Positions 34,180 to 46,113 of a DNA stretch of 64,000 bases are shown here, piece after piece. A model generated the notes under the pieces. It was not told the DNA's origin. It saw only the letters and a list, made by a program, of their open reading frames with translations, and did no database searches. Source of the stretch: Ilex aquifolium (lineage: Eukaryota; Streptophyta; Magnoliopsida; Aquifoliales; Aquifoliaceae); assembly GCA_951799425.1 (NCBI GenBank), contig OX637399.1, forward strand, positions 20,186,001-20,250,000, in the 5' to 3' direction. The translations under genes were made by a program, and so were the position numbers. Within the stretch, counting starts at the first letter, position 1. Each line of letters begins with the position of its first letter.

Positions 34180-35835
34180 GCCTGGCCCAGAATTGCCCTT
34201 TTTACCTATTTTTCATTTCCAAGCCATTCAAAACCCTTCCCAATTCATCAAATACATGTTTGACAAGGATTTCCATATAATACACAACTTATACAAGTTC
34301 CATTACAATTAATTCCATAATTTACACATCAAAATGGAATTTATACAAAAGTTTTACAAAAACTCGAACTAAGGCCACAAGCCGGCCCCCTTCATGCTTG
34401 ATGCTCTCCAAGTGAGCCATCCGCCGGTGCAAACCCCACACCTGAAATGTTTCCCGTATAGGGTGAGCCAACGCCCAGTAAAGTAAACCCTACAAGGGCT
34501 ACTCTCCCCCTAGATGCTCATGCTCATGCAACATTCATTTGCAAATAATCATTTCTCACAAGGACATGCATCCTAAGTTGGAATGCAATACTACCATGCC
34601 ATGAAATGAGATGTCACTCCCTCATGCATTTCAACCCGAGTCCTCACCGACTCCTACAACACGATGCAATGCCAAAGTGTTTCATTTCATCATTTATGTT
34701 TCATCAAATGACATTTTCAAAGCTAGTGTCTTTCTTGGGATCGGACTTTTTCATGGACTCATACCAATGGTCTTCCACACCCGCACACTTTATGGGCTCT
34801 TATACCAATGGAGTGCACCCCCCAAATCACCGGGTCTTTCACCCGAGAGGTCGTCATGCCTCTTCTTGCTCATCCGACCCAATTTATCATGCAATCATGG
34901 GCTTAGCTAGGTCTTCGACCCAACTTTTCCCAAACCATTTCGTCAATCACCAAGTGTGGCGTTGACATCCACCATGCACACACCCATGTAATGAGATGCT
35001 TCCGTGCACATGCAATGCTATGTCCCATTGCATACCACATGATGTTCAATATGTCAAGAACAACCCATGCACAATTTCAACACATCCATGGTAAATTTAT
35101 ATCCTAAGCATATAATTACCATATTCATTTCAATGTTACTATATCAACATATGCATATATCAACAAGCACATTTAATTACAAATCATATCATATGCATAT
35201 GATTCCACAAGTTAAACTTAAGCATGTTATTTCAATTCAATTAAAACAACTACTTCCATTCAAACAAGGCATTTAATCAAACACCTTCTAGGCACAATTT
35301 ATAAATCTCATAATCATGCCTCAAATTTCCCCAAGTTACATAATAATTCACATGTAACTTCATACACCAAAGTTATGCTAGAAATTAGATTTAAACCATC
35401 TCTATGCTCACTTTTCCATTTCTATGACCATAAACCTATATATGAAGGTCTATCCTAGGCATATCATATCAAAACTTTAGACTACTAACATCTAAGGAAA
35501 GAGTACACCAAAGTAGGGAGAACCCTACCTCTTGAAGCGTAATCACCCGAAGGAAGCTTCAAGAACACTTTCCTAGCCCAAGACTAGATTTCCCCCAAAT
35601 CTCCTCTTTTGCATCTTCGGTGAAATCCCCCGTTCTTGGTGTGGTTGCGTAGCCCTCGTCGAGAGGATCGACTTTGACTCTTGGTTCGACGGATTCCGAG
35701 CGACAGAAGTCCGGGAAATCGCCGGAGAAAGCTTGAAGATCAATGTTTTCTCTCTTTTCTCTCCCTCTTTCTCCCACACGTTGAAGACCAGCACAATGGC
35801 AGAATTTTTCTGCCTAAAATGCAGATATTTGCCTC

Positions 35836-35843
35836 TATTTATA
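35836..35843 (-). promoter_or_regulatory. TATA box of Tekay-2 LTR
   Basis: The minus strand reads ACTATAAATAGAGG about 390 bp from the LTR start; the same sequence occurs in the 5' LTR near 43338-43345. Confidence 0.65.
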
Positions 35844-36230
35844 GTTCTAATACTCGACCCACGTCGCGCCACGTGTCCTTCGCTTAATCGGGTCCGATTT
35901 CGTCCCGAAACGATTCGTTTGATCCCAGTTTAAGTTCAAATTAATTTTATTTGAACTTTAACTTAATTTTAAGGAAATTTTATAAAATTTATTTATGGGG
36001 ACGTTCGTAAGGTAAATCGCCACGCAGTCGCCTCGAACGACGTGCAAAATCCGACTACTTCGGAATTCGATGAAATTTGACAAGGTGACTAAATTTCGCG
36101 ATACGAATTCAACAGCGAACTCCGTTTCCTCATCCGAGGTCTAGAACATGAGTATTTTAAATACGCATTATAGTGACAAATTACTATTTTGCCCTTTTTT
36201 GGAAAAAGTTTAAATTTCCCGGGTTTTACA

Positions 36231-36249
36231 TTCTTCCCCCCTTAAAAAG
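36231..36249 (-). other. Polypurine tract of Tekay-2
   Basis: On the minus strand a purine run with AAGGGGGGAAGAA directly precedes the LTR start TGTAAAACCC. Confidence 0.8.
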
Positions 36250-36323
36250 AATTTCGTCCCCGAAATTCACGTACACATACATGCAATCTCATGCATATGC
36301 TACAGTCATGTACTAGTAAATGA

Positions 36324-39300
36324 TTATAAAAACGTACCTCTATCCTCAAACAAGAAAGGATAATTGGCACGTACGGTGTCCTCGCGCTCCCATGTTGCCT
36401 CTTCCACTCCCCGGTGCTGCCACAGCACCTTCACTAGCCTCACGGTCTTACCTCGCAAAACCTGATCTCGGCTATCCATGATACGAACCGGTCCTTCCTC
36501 GAAGGTGCCATCCGCATCAACAGTCAACTCACCCCAATCCACCACATGTGTCGGATCTGGAGTATACTTCCGGAGCATAGAGACATGAAACACCGCGTGA
36601 ACACCCGATAAATTTGGCGGTAACGCCAACCGGTAAGCAACTGTACCCACCCTCTCGAGTACCTCGAAGGGCCCGATGTATCTCGGCGACAGTTTCCCCC
36701 GCTTACCAAACCGGACCACTCCTCTTTTAGGCATAACCTTCAAGAAGACATGATCTCCCACCTCAAACTCTAGAGGTCGCCGTCGTCTATCGGCGTAGCT
36801 CTTCTGCCGGCTCTGAGCCGTGAGAAGACGCTTCCGTATCAAACCCACCTTCTCCGAGGTGTCTTTTACCAAATCTGGACCCGTAGAAGACCTCTCTCCT
36901 ACCTCCGTCCAACAAACCGGAGATAGACATGGCCTCCCATATAGTGCCTCATAGGGTGCCATCTGTATGCTCGCCTGATAACTATTGTTATAGGCGAACT
37001 CTACCAAGGGTAAATGATCTTCCCAGCTACCCTTGAGATCTAGGATACATGCCCGTAGCATGTCCTCTAATGTCTGAATGGTCCTTTCAGACTGACCGTC
37101 CGTCTGGGGATGAAACGCAGTGCTCATCATCAGTTGTGTCCCCATGGCGCGTTGGAAACTCTCCCAAAAATGAGCCGTAAACCTGGGATCCCGATCCGAT
37201 ACGATAGATACGGGTACCCCATGCAACCGGACAATCTCCCGTATATACAACCTGCAGAATTCCTCCAGTGTGAAGGTCATCCGCACAGCCAAAAAGTGCG
37301 CCGACTTCGTAAGCCGGTCCACTACCACCCAGACCGCGTCATGTCCCCGCGATGTCCGTGGCAAGTGAGTCACAAAATCCATCGTGATATGTTCCCACTT
37401 CCATTCAGCTACCTCTAATGGCTGGAGTAACCCTGCTGGTCTCTGGTGTTCAGCCTTCACTTGCTGACACGTGAGACATCTACTAACAAAATCACCAACC
37501 TGTCGCTTCATCCCATTCCAATAATACTGGCGACGAAGATCATGATACATCTTCTTGCCCCCTAGATGAACCGCAAAACGAGAGCAATGAAACTCCCTAA
37601 GGATCTCCTCTCTCAGATCCGCCAACTGAGGAACCACAACCCTTCCTCGATACCGAAGACTACCATCCGAGTGAATGGTCCAGCCCTCGTCACCTGTACC
37701 AGCCTGTACACGGTCCCGGATGGACAATAGCTCCGTGTCCTGACTCTGGAACTCAACAACCCTGCTTAGTAGGGAGGTGTAGCCACCAAACTCTCCAAAG
37801 TACCCTGATCCTGACCCATATAACATAGCCCGAATTGTCCCACAGTCTCGAGCATCTGCCACTCTCGGGAAGCCACACTAGCCAAGACTCCCCGTGACTT
37901 CCGACTGAGTGCGTCAGCTACCACATTTGCCTTACCGGGATGGTAATGCAAGGTGAAGTCATAGTCCTCCAAAAACTCCATCCACCTACGTTGCCTCATA
38001 TTGAGGTCCCGCTGTGTAAAGATGTACTTTAGACTTTTATGGTCTGAAAACACCTCAAACTGCTCACCGTATAAGTAGTGGCGCCAAGCCTTCAAGGCAA
38101 AGACAATGGCTGCCAACTCCATGTCATGTGTAGGGTAACTCTGCTCGTGGTTCTTTAACTGCCGAGAACCATAAACTACCACTCTCCCGGACTGCATCAA
38201 GACGCATCCAAGTCCGTCCTTAGAGGCATCACAATACACTGTGTACCTCTGTCCCCTTTCTGGGACTATCAGTATAGGAGCTGAAGTAAGCCTCCTCTTC
38301 AACTCTTGGAATGCCTTCTCGCAAGAATCATTCCACTCAAACCTAACCTCTTTCCGGGTCAACCTAGTCATAGGTGAAGCTAGTCGGGAGAAGTCCTCAA
38401 TGAACCTCCTGTAATACCCCGCCAATCCCAAGAAACTACGTATCTCGAAGACTGACTTCGGCCTCTCCCAATTCATGACTGACTCAACCTTCTCTGGGTC
38501 TACGGATACACCCGAAGCCGACAGCACATGTCCCAAAAATTTCACCTCAGTAAGCCAAAATTCACACTTGCTGAACTTGACATACAATTGGTGGTCTCTC
38601 AAGATCTGAAGAACGAACCTCAAGTGACCCTCATGCTCCTCCTCAGACTTGGAGTAGATCAAGATGTCGTCAACAAAGACTACAACAAATTGATCAAGGT
38701 AGGGTTGAAACACCCTATGCATGAGATCCATGAATGCCACTGGAGCGTTCGTCAATCCGAATGGCATCACTGTGAACTCGAAATGCCCATATCGCGTCCG
38801 AAACGCCGTCTTAGGGATATCTGTCTCCCTAACTCTCAACTGATGGTAACCGGTGCGGAGATCTATCTTGGAGTAGACCTGCGCCCCTCTCAGCTGATCA
38901 AACAAGTCATCAATCCTCGACAAATGGTACCTATTCTTGATAGTAACCCTATTCAACTGCCGGTAGTCTATACATAGTCGAAGGGTTTTGTCCTTCTTCT
39001 TTGCAAATAACACCGGAGCGCCCCAAGGTGAGGTACTCGGTCTAATGAAACCCCGATCCAACAATTCCTGCAATTGGACCTTGAGTTCTTGCAACTCAGC
39101 AGGCGCCATCCTATGTGGAGTCATAGAAATGGGCGATGTACCAGGATGCAACTCTATAGTGAAATCTACATCCCTATGTGGAGGTAATCCCGGTAGTTCA
39201 TCCGGAAAAACATCCTCATAATCACACACAACCCGAGGTAGACCAAACTCCTGTCTCGCCTCGTCCTCCAGGGTAAGGCTTGCTAGCCAACCCATCAACT

Positions 39301-39769
39301 GTCCGTGCCATCTAGAATCGTACACGGCTTGAGGAAAAGCATCATGCTTATCCCCCTGAAACATGAAACAAACCCCATCCGGCGTGTAAGCAGTAACCCG
39401 CTTCCGGTCACAATCAATGATGACTCGGTGTGCCGCCAACCAATCCATTCCCAGGATTACATCGAACTCCGACATGTCCATGACCCGAAGGTCCACGGTG
39501 AGTAGAATCCCTGAGATTTCCAGCTCACAACCCCGACATATCTGATCAACTCTCACCCTAGCTCCCAGGGGAGAACTCACATGCAATGGTTCTTCTAAGG
39601 TCTCAACCTCTAAACCCAAATCTTTCACACAAGATGCAGAAATAAAAGAATGAGATGCACCAGAATCAAACAGTACTCTTGCCCATAACCGAGAGAGTAG
39701 AAATGTACCCTGTATCACCGACTGATCTGCCGGCTCGGTCTGTGGCATAATGGCGTAGACACGCCCCTA
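36324..39769 (-). pseudogene. Tekay-2 pol: protease-RT-RNase H-integrase-chromodomain, one frameshift
   Basis: The first part (39748-37766, 660 residues) has an intact protease site [11 protein letters not shown] near residue 30 and RT with [10 protein letters not shown] and catalytic [10 protein letters not shown]. RNase H follows with [21 protein letters not shown] and SDHKSLKY. A single frame change near 37775-37786 moves reading to 36324-37862, the integrase. It has the zinc region (CLTCQQ), catalytic residues in TMDFVTHL, IVSDRD and GQSERTIQ, then a C-terminal chromodomain with VLWQHRGVEEATWERE. The same frame as gag, one stop codon apart, shows they were one polyprotein. Apart from these two lesions all catalytic residues I can check are present. 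Confidence 0.9.
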
Positions 39770-40945
39770 GGTCCCTGAAGTCCCGGCCTGTAAGCCCTGG
39801 CCTCGCCCCCGACCCATGCCTTGGCCCATCTGGCCTGCTTGCGGTGTTCCCGCACGTGAAGTGGTAGGGCCTTGTGCAGCACCCTGTGACTGGTACTGGC
39901 TCCTTTGACCCATGGTGGGGTAAGGAGGAACAAACTGTGTCTGCGGCTGTCCCATAGAAGACTGGGATTGGGATGTCCCATAGCTCTGGGATCCCTGCCG
40001 TTGAGGACACTCCTTCCTTATGTGACCCGGCCGGTGGCAAAAATAGCAAGTCTTCTGGCCCGTCTGGAAGGCAGTCCTGAAGTTTCCCCCGTCTTGGGAG
40101 AATCTACCCTGGCCTTGGCCTTGATAGTCGCGGCTCTGCCCTTGAGATCCTTGCGGAACTGAAGTCCTTTGCTTCTTTCCCGCACCAGAAGAAAAGGATT
40201 GACCCTCCTTCTTTTTGTCCTTAACACCCGCTTCCCGGATGTTACGCGCGTCCTCCACCTCTCTCTCGATAGCCATTGCAGTCTTGACCATCGAATCAAG
40301 GTCTTGCAGGAGAAGTCCCACAATCTTGCCTCGAATGGACAACTTCAGTCCATCCTCGAACTTACGTACCTTGGCCACGTCTGAGGCCACATAATCATCA
40401 GTAAAACGGGCCAACTCCGTGAATTTGGCCACGTATTCTAGCACATTCATGTTTCCCTGCTTCAATTCTAGGAACTCCTTGGCCTTAGCATGTCGAGCAG
40501 TTGTTGGGAAATACTTTCCCATATAGAGCTCTCGGAACTCTGCCCAAGTCATGGCCTCCAAATTTCTGGAGTCCTTCACCCAATCCCACCATAGCTGGGA
40601 CTCTCCCTCCAGCTGAAAAGTTGCCAGAGTTATCTTGGTGGCATCGGAAGTGATCTCCATAGCCCTCAAGATCTTCTCCACTTGCCGAATCCAACGATCG
40701 GCTACCATTGGATCCGCCCCTCCCAGAAAAACCGGAGGATTGTGTGCCTTGAACCTCTGGAGGTTACTCGAGCCTCCGTGTCCCATATTTGCACCAGTCT
40801 GTGCAATGGTAGCGGCTATAGCACTAACCTGTGCAATAGTCGCCGCCGCCTCACCAATAGCCTCTGCAAAGGCTTGGTGATCAAAGGCCGGAGGTGGTTG
40901 GTTATTCCACCTACCGCCTCGGCGTCCTCGCCCTCTATATGCCAT
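39767..40945 (-). CDS. Tekay-2 Gag
   Basis: 392 residues from the ATG complementary to 40943-40945 (MAYRGRGRRGGRW). An Arg/Gly-rich start is followed by the gag core at about residues 80-200 (ADRWIRQVEKILRAMEI, LEGESQLWWDWVKD, YMGKYFPTTARHAKAKEFL). A basic linker comes next, then one intact zinc knuckle CYFCHRPGHIRKEC, then a Gln/Gly-rich tail. The ORF ends at a TAG (39767-39769), and pol continues in the same frame. It forms the virus-like particle and binds element RNA. Good preservation agrees with the near-identical LTRs. Confidence 0.88.
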   Translation of the reverse strand: MAYRGRGRRGGRWNNQPPPAFDHQAFAEAIGEAAATIAQVSAIAATIAQTGANMGHGGSSNLQRFKAHNPPVFLGGADPMVADRWIRQVEKILRAMEITSDATKITLATFQLEGESQLWWDWVKDSRNLEAMTWAEFRELYMGKYFPTTARHAKAKEFLELKQGNMNVLEYVAKFTELARFTDDYVASDVAKVRKFEDGLKLSIRGKIVGLLLQDLDSMVKTAMAIEREVEDARNIREAGVKDKKKEGQSFSSGAGKKQRTSVPQGSQGQSRDYQGQGQGRFSQDGGNFRTAFQTGQKTCYFCHRPGHIRKECPQRQGSQSYGTSQSQSSMGQPQTQFVPPYPTMGQRSQYQSQGAAQGPTTSRAGTPQAGQMGQGMGRGRGQGLQAGTSGT

Positions 40946-41285
40946 CTACATAAGTCAAATAACAATATAGTTTTACAAGGCATCCCAAAGTAGGAATCAA
41001 CATTCAAACATAAAGAGTTTCCTAATAGTCTCACTAGGGGGAAACATACGCCTCTCCTTAGTAGACATTTATACCATGAACCCTCCCGTTCATTTGTTTT
41101 CCCACTCCCAAGGTTATGTTTCCTAACCCTAGTGTGTTCATTTCCATATACATTCTACAATGCATATTATCCACATAGCACATAGCACATAACATGTAGC
41201 ATTTAAACACATAAGATGAAATGCACAATGCATGCAATGGTCTAGACCCAATGCCCATCAAGCCCTAAGTAATTCGTATACCTAG

Positions 41286-41297
41286 GCTCTGATACCA
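41286..41297 (-). other. Primer-binding site of Tekay-2 (tRNA-Met)
   Basis: The minus strand reads TGGTATCAGAGC three bases inside the 5' LTR, identical to the site of Tekay-1. Confidence 0.87.
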
Positions 41298-41300
41298 AGT

Positions 41301-43441
41301 TGTGACGCCCCATTTTTCCGGGGGTCCTGTATTAACCGTTGACAACCCGTCAACCCGGGGAAATACCCGTGGATGTCGCTTAATCCGGTACCGCGGCACC
41401 ACATTCCCTTTACCGGGATAAAAAAAATACAAGTCCAATTTCTTTCGGTTGGTTGACCTATCCGAGATCCAATATACCACCATTGGTATCCCCTTATTAT
41501 CCATTTGTAACATTAGAAGGGAGGAAAACATAGCCCAAAGACTTGGCAAAAGAATAAAAAAATTCTGAATTTTGGAGAGTGTACCGGTACGCGTACCGGT
41601 ACGCTACGCCTACTGGACCTAACCGTACCGGTACGCTACGCCTTCTGGACCTAACCGTACCAGTACGCGTACCGGTACGCCTGGCCCAGAATTGCCCTTT
41701 TTACCTATTTTTCATTTCCAAGCTATTCAAAACTCTTCCCAATTCATCAAATACATGTTTGACAAGGATTTCCATATAATACACAACTTATACAAGTTCC
41801 ATTACAATTAATTCCATAATTTACACATCAAAATGGAATTTATACAAAAGTTTTACAAAAACTCAAACTAAGGCCACAAGCCGGCCCCCTTCATGCTTGA
41901 TGCTCTCCAAGTGAGCCATCCGTCGGTGCAAACCCCACACCTGAAATGTTTCCCGTATAGGGTGAGCCAACGCCCAGTAAAGTAAACCCTACAAGGGCTA
42001 CTCTCCCCCTAGATGCTCATGCTCATGCAACATTCATTTGCAAACAATCATTTCTCACAAGGACATGCATCCTAAGTTGGAATGCAATACTACCATGCCA
42101 TGAAATGAGATGTCACTCCCTCATGCATTTTAACCCGAGTCCTCACCGACTCCTACAACACGATGCAATGCCAAAGTGTTTCATTTCATCATTTATGTTT
42201 CATCAAATGACATTTTCAAAGCTAGTGTCTTTCTTGGGATCGGACTTTTTCATGGACTCATACCAATGGTCTTCCACACCCGCACACTTTATGGGCTCTT
42301 ATACCAATGGAGTGCACCCCCCAAATCACCGGGTCTTTCACCCGAGAGGTCGTCATGCCTCTTCTTGCTCATCCGACCCAATTTATCATGCAATCATGGG
42401 CTTAGCTAGGTCTTCGACCCAACTTTTCCCAAACCATTTCGTCAATCACCAAGTGTGGCGTTGACATCCACCATGCACACACCCATGTAATGAGATGCTT
42501 CCGTGCACATGCAATGCTATGTCCCATTGCATACCACATGATGTTCAATATGTCAAGAACAACCCATGCACAATTTCAACACATCCATGGTAAATTTATA
42601 TCCTAAGCATATAATTACCATATTCATTTCAATGTTACTATATCAACATATGCATATATCAACAAGCACATTTAATTACAAATCATATCATATGCATATG
42701 ATTCCACAAGTTAAACTTAAGCATGTTATTTCAATTCAATTAAAACAACTACTTCCATTCAAACAAGGCATTTAATCAAACACCTTCTAGGCACAATTTA
42801 TAAATCTCATAATCATGCCTCAAATTTCCCCAAGTTACATAATAATTCACATGTAACTTCATACACCAAAGTTAAGCTAGAAATTAGATTTAAACCATCT
42901 CTATGCTCACTTTTCCATTTCTATGACCATAAACCTATATATGAAGATCTATCCTAGGCATAGCATATCAAAACTTTAGACTACTAACATCTAAGGAAAG
43001 ATTACACCAAAGTATGGAGAACCCTACCTCTTGAAGCGTAATCACCCGAAGGAATCTTCAAGAACACTTTCCTAGCCCAAGACTAGATTTCCCCCAAATC
43101 TCCTCTTTTGGATCTTCGGTGAAATCCCCCGTTCTTGGTGTGGTTGCGTAGCCCTCATCGAGAGGATCGACTTTGACTCTTGGTTCGACGGATTCCGAGT
43201 GACGGAAGTCCGAGAAATCGCCGGAGAAAGCTTGAAGATCAAGGTTTTCTCTCTTTTCTCTCCCTCTTTCTCCCACACGTTGAAGACCAGCACAATGGCA
43301 GAATTTTTCTGCCTAAAATGCAGATATTTGCCTCTATTTATAGTTCTAATACTCGACCCACGTCGCGCCACGTGTCATTCGCTTAATCGGGTCCGATTTT
43401 GTCCCGAAACGATTCGTTTGATCCCAGTTAAAGTTCAAATT
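41301..43441 (-). repeat. 5' LTR of Tekay-2, main segment (split by the caulimovirid)
   Basis: Aligns with 33834-35942 of the 3' LTR. It is 32 bp longer because of an extra palindrome unit near 41625-41666. The remaining 272 bp of this LTR are at 51713-51984 and match 35959-36230 exactly in length. The 16 bp corresponding to 35943-35958 are missing at the insertion point. Confidence 0.93.
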
Positions 43442-43600
43442 GGCTCCAATTATGAGAAGCTCCCACAATTCCACACTTGTATCCACTCTGCACTCTTACT
43501 TTGACTAGCCCATTTTAGTGCTAGTATTGTAAGTATTGTATTTATCTGTGTGTATTTTCATTTATTCCATAATTTCAGTTGTGTTTTATACATTCTTATT
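43442..43600 (+). repeat. Caulimovirid terminal repeat, left copy
   Basis: 159 bp starting GGCTCCAATTATGAGAAGC, matching 51554-51712 with a handful of differences (for example CCCACAATT against CCCATAATT). It represents the region present at both ends of the terminally redundant pregenomic RNA. Confidence 0.9.
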
Positions 43601-43622
43601 CTCTCTTACTTCCGCTCTATTT

Positions 43623-43640
43623 TGGTATCAGAGCCATTTG
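43623..43640 (+). other. Caulimovirid primer-binding site (tRNA-Met)
   Basis: TGGTATCAGAGCCATTTG matches the caulimovirid minus-strand primer consensus complementary to initiator tRNA-Met over at least its first 15 bases. It lies 181 bp from the insertion's left end and marks the conventional genome origin. Confidence 0.88.
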
Positions 43641-43649
43641 ACGACCCGG

Positions 43650-43906
43650 ATGTCTTCTTGTTGAATTATATTTGAATTATCTGATTCATTTACATATTCT
43701 CATTGTTTTCAATCCTAGAAATCATTTATAAGTTTGAACTTACCTAGGGCACCCATCCTTTGTTTCTCCAACAGTCTGTAAGCCTCTTTTTATTCCGTTG
43801 TAAGTCCCTGTGTGTGGCAGTTAGGAATTGTAGGCAAAAAAGTGAGGAAAAAATGTTAGGGGGTATGATCCTAGTGGTGTACTGCACTTGCAGTTTTAAC
43901 TTATAA
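43650..43906 (+). other. Leader small ORFs upstream of the movement-protein ORF
   Basis: Short upstream ORFs include 43650-43664 (four codons) and 43853-43906 (17 codons), the latter ending 36 bp before the ATG at 43943. Long leaders with small ORFs are normal for caulimovirid pregenomic RNA, where ribosomes shunt or reinitiate; use of either process here is inference. Confidence 0.55.
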
Positions 43907-43942
43907 ATAATTTTGAAAATTGAAACAATTTGTAATATCAAA

Positions 43943-46081
43943 ATGAATAGATTTTTCAGATCTAATTCCACAGTTAGCTCTAGATCTTCATCTAGCAATA
44001 TACCTAATATTGTAAATGAAGAGGAATATGAATGTGAAATTACACAACCTAGTTGGACAGGTTGGAATATTCCCAAAGTACCACATAAAGAAATTTACAA
44101 AACTAGTTGGATGTCTAATGCATTCAAAGAAGAGTTAAAAATAAAAACTATAGAACAAATTCACCCTCTAAAAAGGATTGGTGAATCACATCAACTTTTA
44201 AAAAAAGAAACTTTGAAAAAATACAAATCTGAAGGATTTAATTTTATTCATTTAGGATTGGTTGAAGTAGCTATTAAACCCTTAATAACTACTGGGAAAA
44301 ACTCTGCTATTCTATTAACACTTTGTGATGACAGATTCAGAAGTTTTCAACCAAGCCTACTGGGCATGATGCAAGCAGGTTTGCATAACGGTCCAGTTTA
44401 TTTTAATTGCTATCCTGATTTTACTCTCAGTCTTAGAGATGAAAAAACTGTTAAAGCCCTCACCTTAGGAATAAATCTTACAGGTGATATAACTGATCTT
44501 GAAAATGATATAGATTCAATTGTCCTTATTTATAGAATTTATTACAAATGCATTAAAACCAATTTAAATGTGAATGCTTTACAACGAAGTCCTAAAGATA
44601 TTACTCTTTTAATGGAACCTAGTACTTCTGATGCTAATATTCAGGTCCCTAAAAGACTTCACTGGAAAGATGTCACATTACCTACAAAATGGTTAATCCA
44701 AAATCTTAATTATAAACCAGAATCTGAAGAAACAGAGTCTGATTTAGAAACAATTAAACAATTTAATGATGGAAGTGTTGAAATTTCCTTTAATAATGTT
44801 AGATCACATTCTAGCAGAATTTCTGGAACACATTATAATAAACCTCTAGTAATAAATGAAGGTAGAAAATCTGAATCTCATTCCAGTATCTCTAAACGAG
44901 ATAAAGAAATTGATAATGAGATACAACAAAGATTCAATAATCTGAATATGAAAATGAAAGGAGTTGATAATGAATCCTCTCCCCAACTTAGCAAACCTTT
45001 GTATACTCATTATAAACCTACTCCTATAAGTACATCTTATTCTAGGTTTAAAGAAGAAGAAGAGAAAGATAAAGAAGATGATTTTACTCCATCTCCTACT
45101 GCATCTGTTACTCCTTCTGACTTTCAAAGCCATAAACCAAGTGCAAATTTAGATCACCAATTATATGTTATAAATAAAAAACCTAATATTTTATTTTTAC
45201 CTGATATGACCAAATTATTAAAAAATATGAAAAATAACAAAATTCGAATTAGAGAATTTTCCAAATCTTTTGATCTAAAACAACAACAAAAAATAAAAGT
45301 TCAATGGGTTAAAACAATGCATAAATTAGAATCAGAAATAGAATTTTTTGATTATTTTGATTCTTGCCACAAAAATATAAAAGTAATAACAAAACATAAA
45401 TGGAAAACAACTGATTCTGGAACAATCTCTGCCAGTCATCCTCCCATACAAGCTTTTACTTTTAATATTGCTGATAAAGAAATTACTGCTTCACCTTTCA
45501 AGATTCCTTCGAATGAATCTGATAAATTTACCACAGATCAAGCCATGATTGTAAAATTTGAAAAGAAAGTTATTGAACAACATAATTTTACCAACCAGAG
45601 CCTAATTACCATAGGAAAACAGTTGCATAAAATTGAAAATAAAATTGAAAAAATTGAAACTTCTTCTAGTAAGAAAATAGAGAAACCTTTAATTCACTTA
45701 CCTGAAGATAGAACAAATTTAGGAATTTCTGATCATCTCAGAATTGCTAAAATTGATCAATTACTTAAAAAACTAAATCCTCTACAAGAAGAAACACAAG
45801 CTTCTAGTATAACTGTAATTAATAAAAATTCTGATTCTGAAACTGAAACTTCCATATCTTCCTCTGATGAAGATATTAAAATTTTGGAAAGACAATTCAC
45901 AGATAATTTAACCATATCTGATCCTATTTCAAAAATTAACAAACTAGTTATTCCTACTAGCTCTACAAAAAATTGGTATACCAGACCTACCCCTCCTGAT
46001 ATTCAATTTGAAGAAAAAATATTTCCAACCAATTTTCTGTTCAGTCAAATAAACTTTATGAATGGAATATTGATGGTTTAA
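43943..46081 (+). pseudogene. Caulimovirid movement protein region (N-terminal part of a frameshifted polyprotein)
   Basis: The first ATG is 43943; the reading is open further back to a TTG at 43913. It spans 712 residues. Residues about 60-220 look like a 30K-superfamily movement protein, with the conserved Asp region in LCDDRFRSF near residue 127-135 and GPVYFNCYPDFTL about 20 residues later. Such proteins form tubules that move virus between cells. A long charged linker follows, with possible coiled coil near 500-620 and an acidic Ser/Glu run. The ORF ends at 46081 in the wrong frame: the capsid reading continues in the -1 frame from a four-T run at 46033-46036. In relatives the two parts are usually one polyprotein, so this is probably an inactivating indel. 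Confidence 0.82.
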
Positions 46082-46113
46082 GTGAACAAGAAATTTTAAA
46101 TAAAATTCATCAT

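Larger units (their letters stand above)
33834..36230 (-). repeat. 3' LTR of Tekay-2
   Basis: 2397 bp, from TGTGACGCCCC at 33834 to GGGTTTTACA at 36230. The minus strand carries TATAAATA at 35843-35836. Four GTACCGGTAC palindromes lie at 34114-34179, near the 3' end of the LTR rather than upstream of the TATA box. Confidence 0.93.

Noticed and set aside
34606..34965. 119-codon readings at 34606-34965 and 42105-42464, identical in both places.
   Set aside because: They are in the two Tekay-2 LTRs, antisense to the element, with no domain features; LTR duplication explains the identity.
46030..46040. Programmed -1 frameshift at the T run between the first two viral ORFs.
   Set aside because: The local bases do not form a standard slippery heptamer in the zero frame, and I see no convincing downstream hairpin; an indel is simpler.
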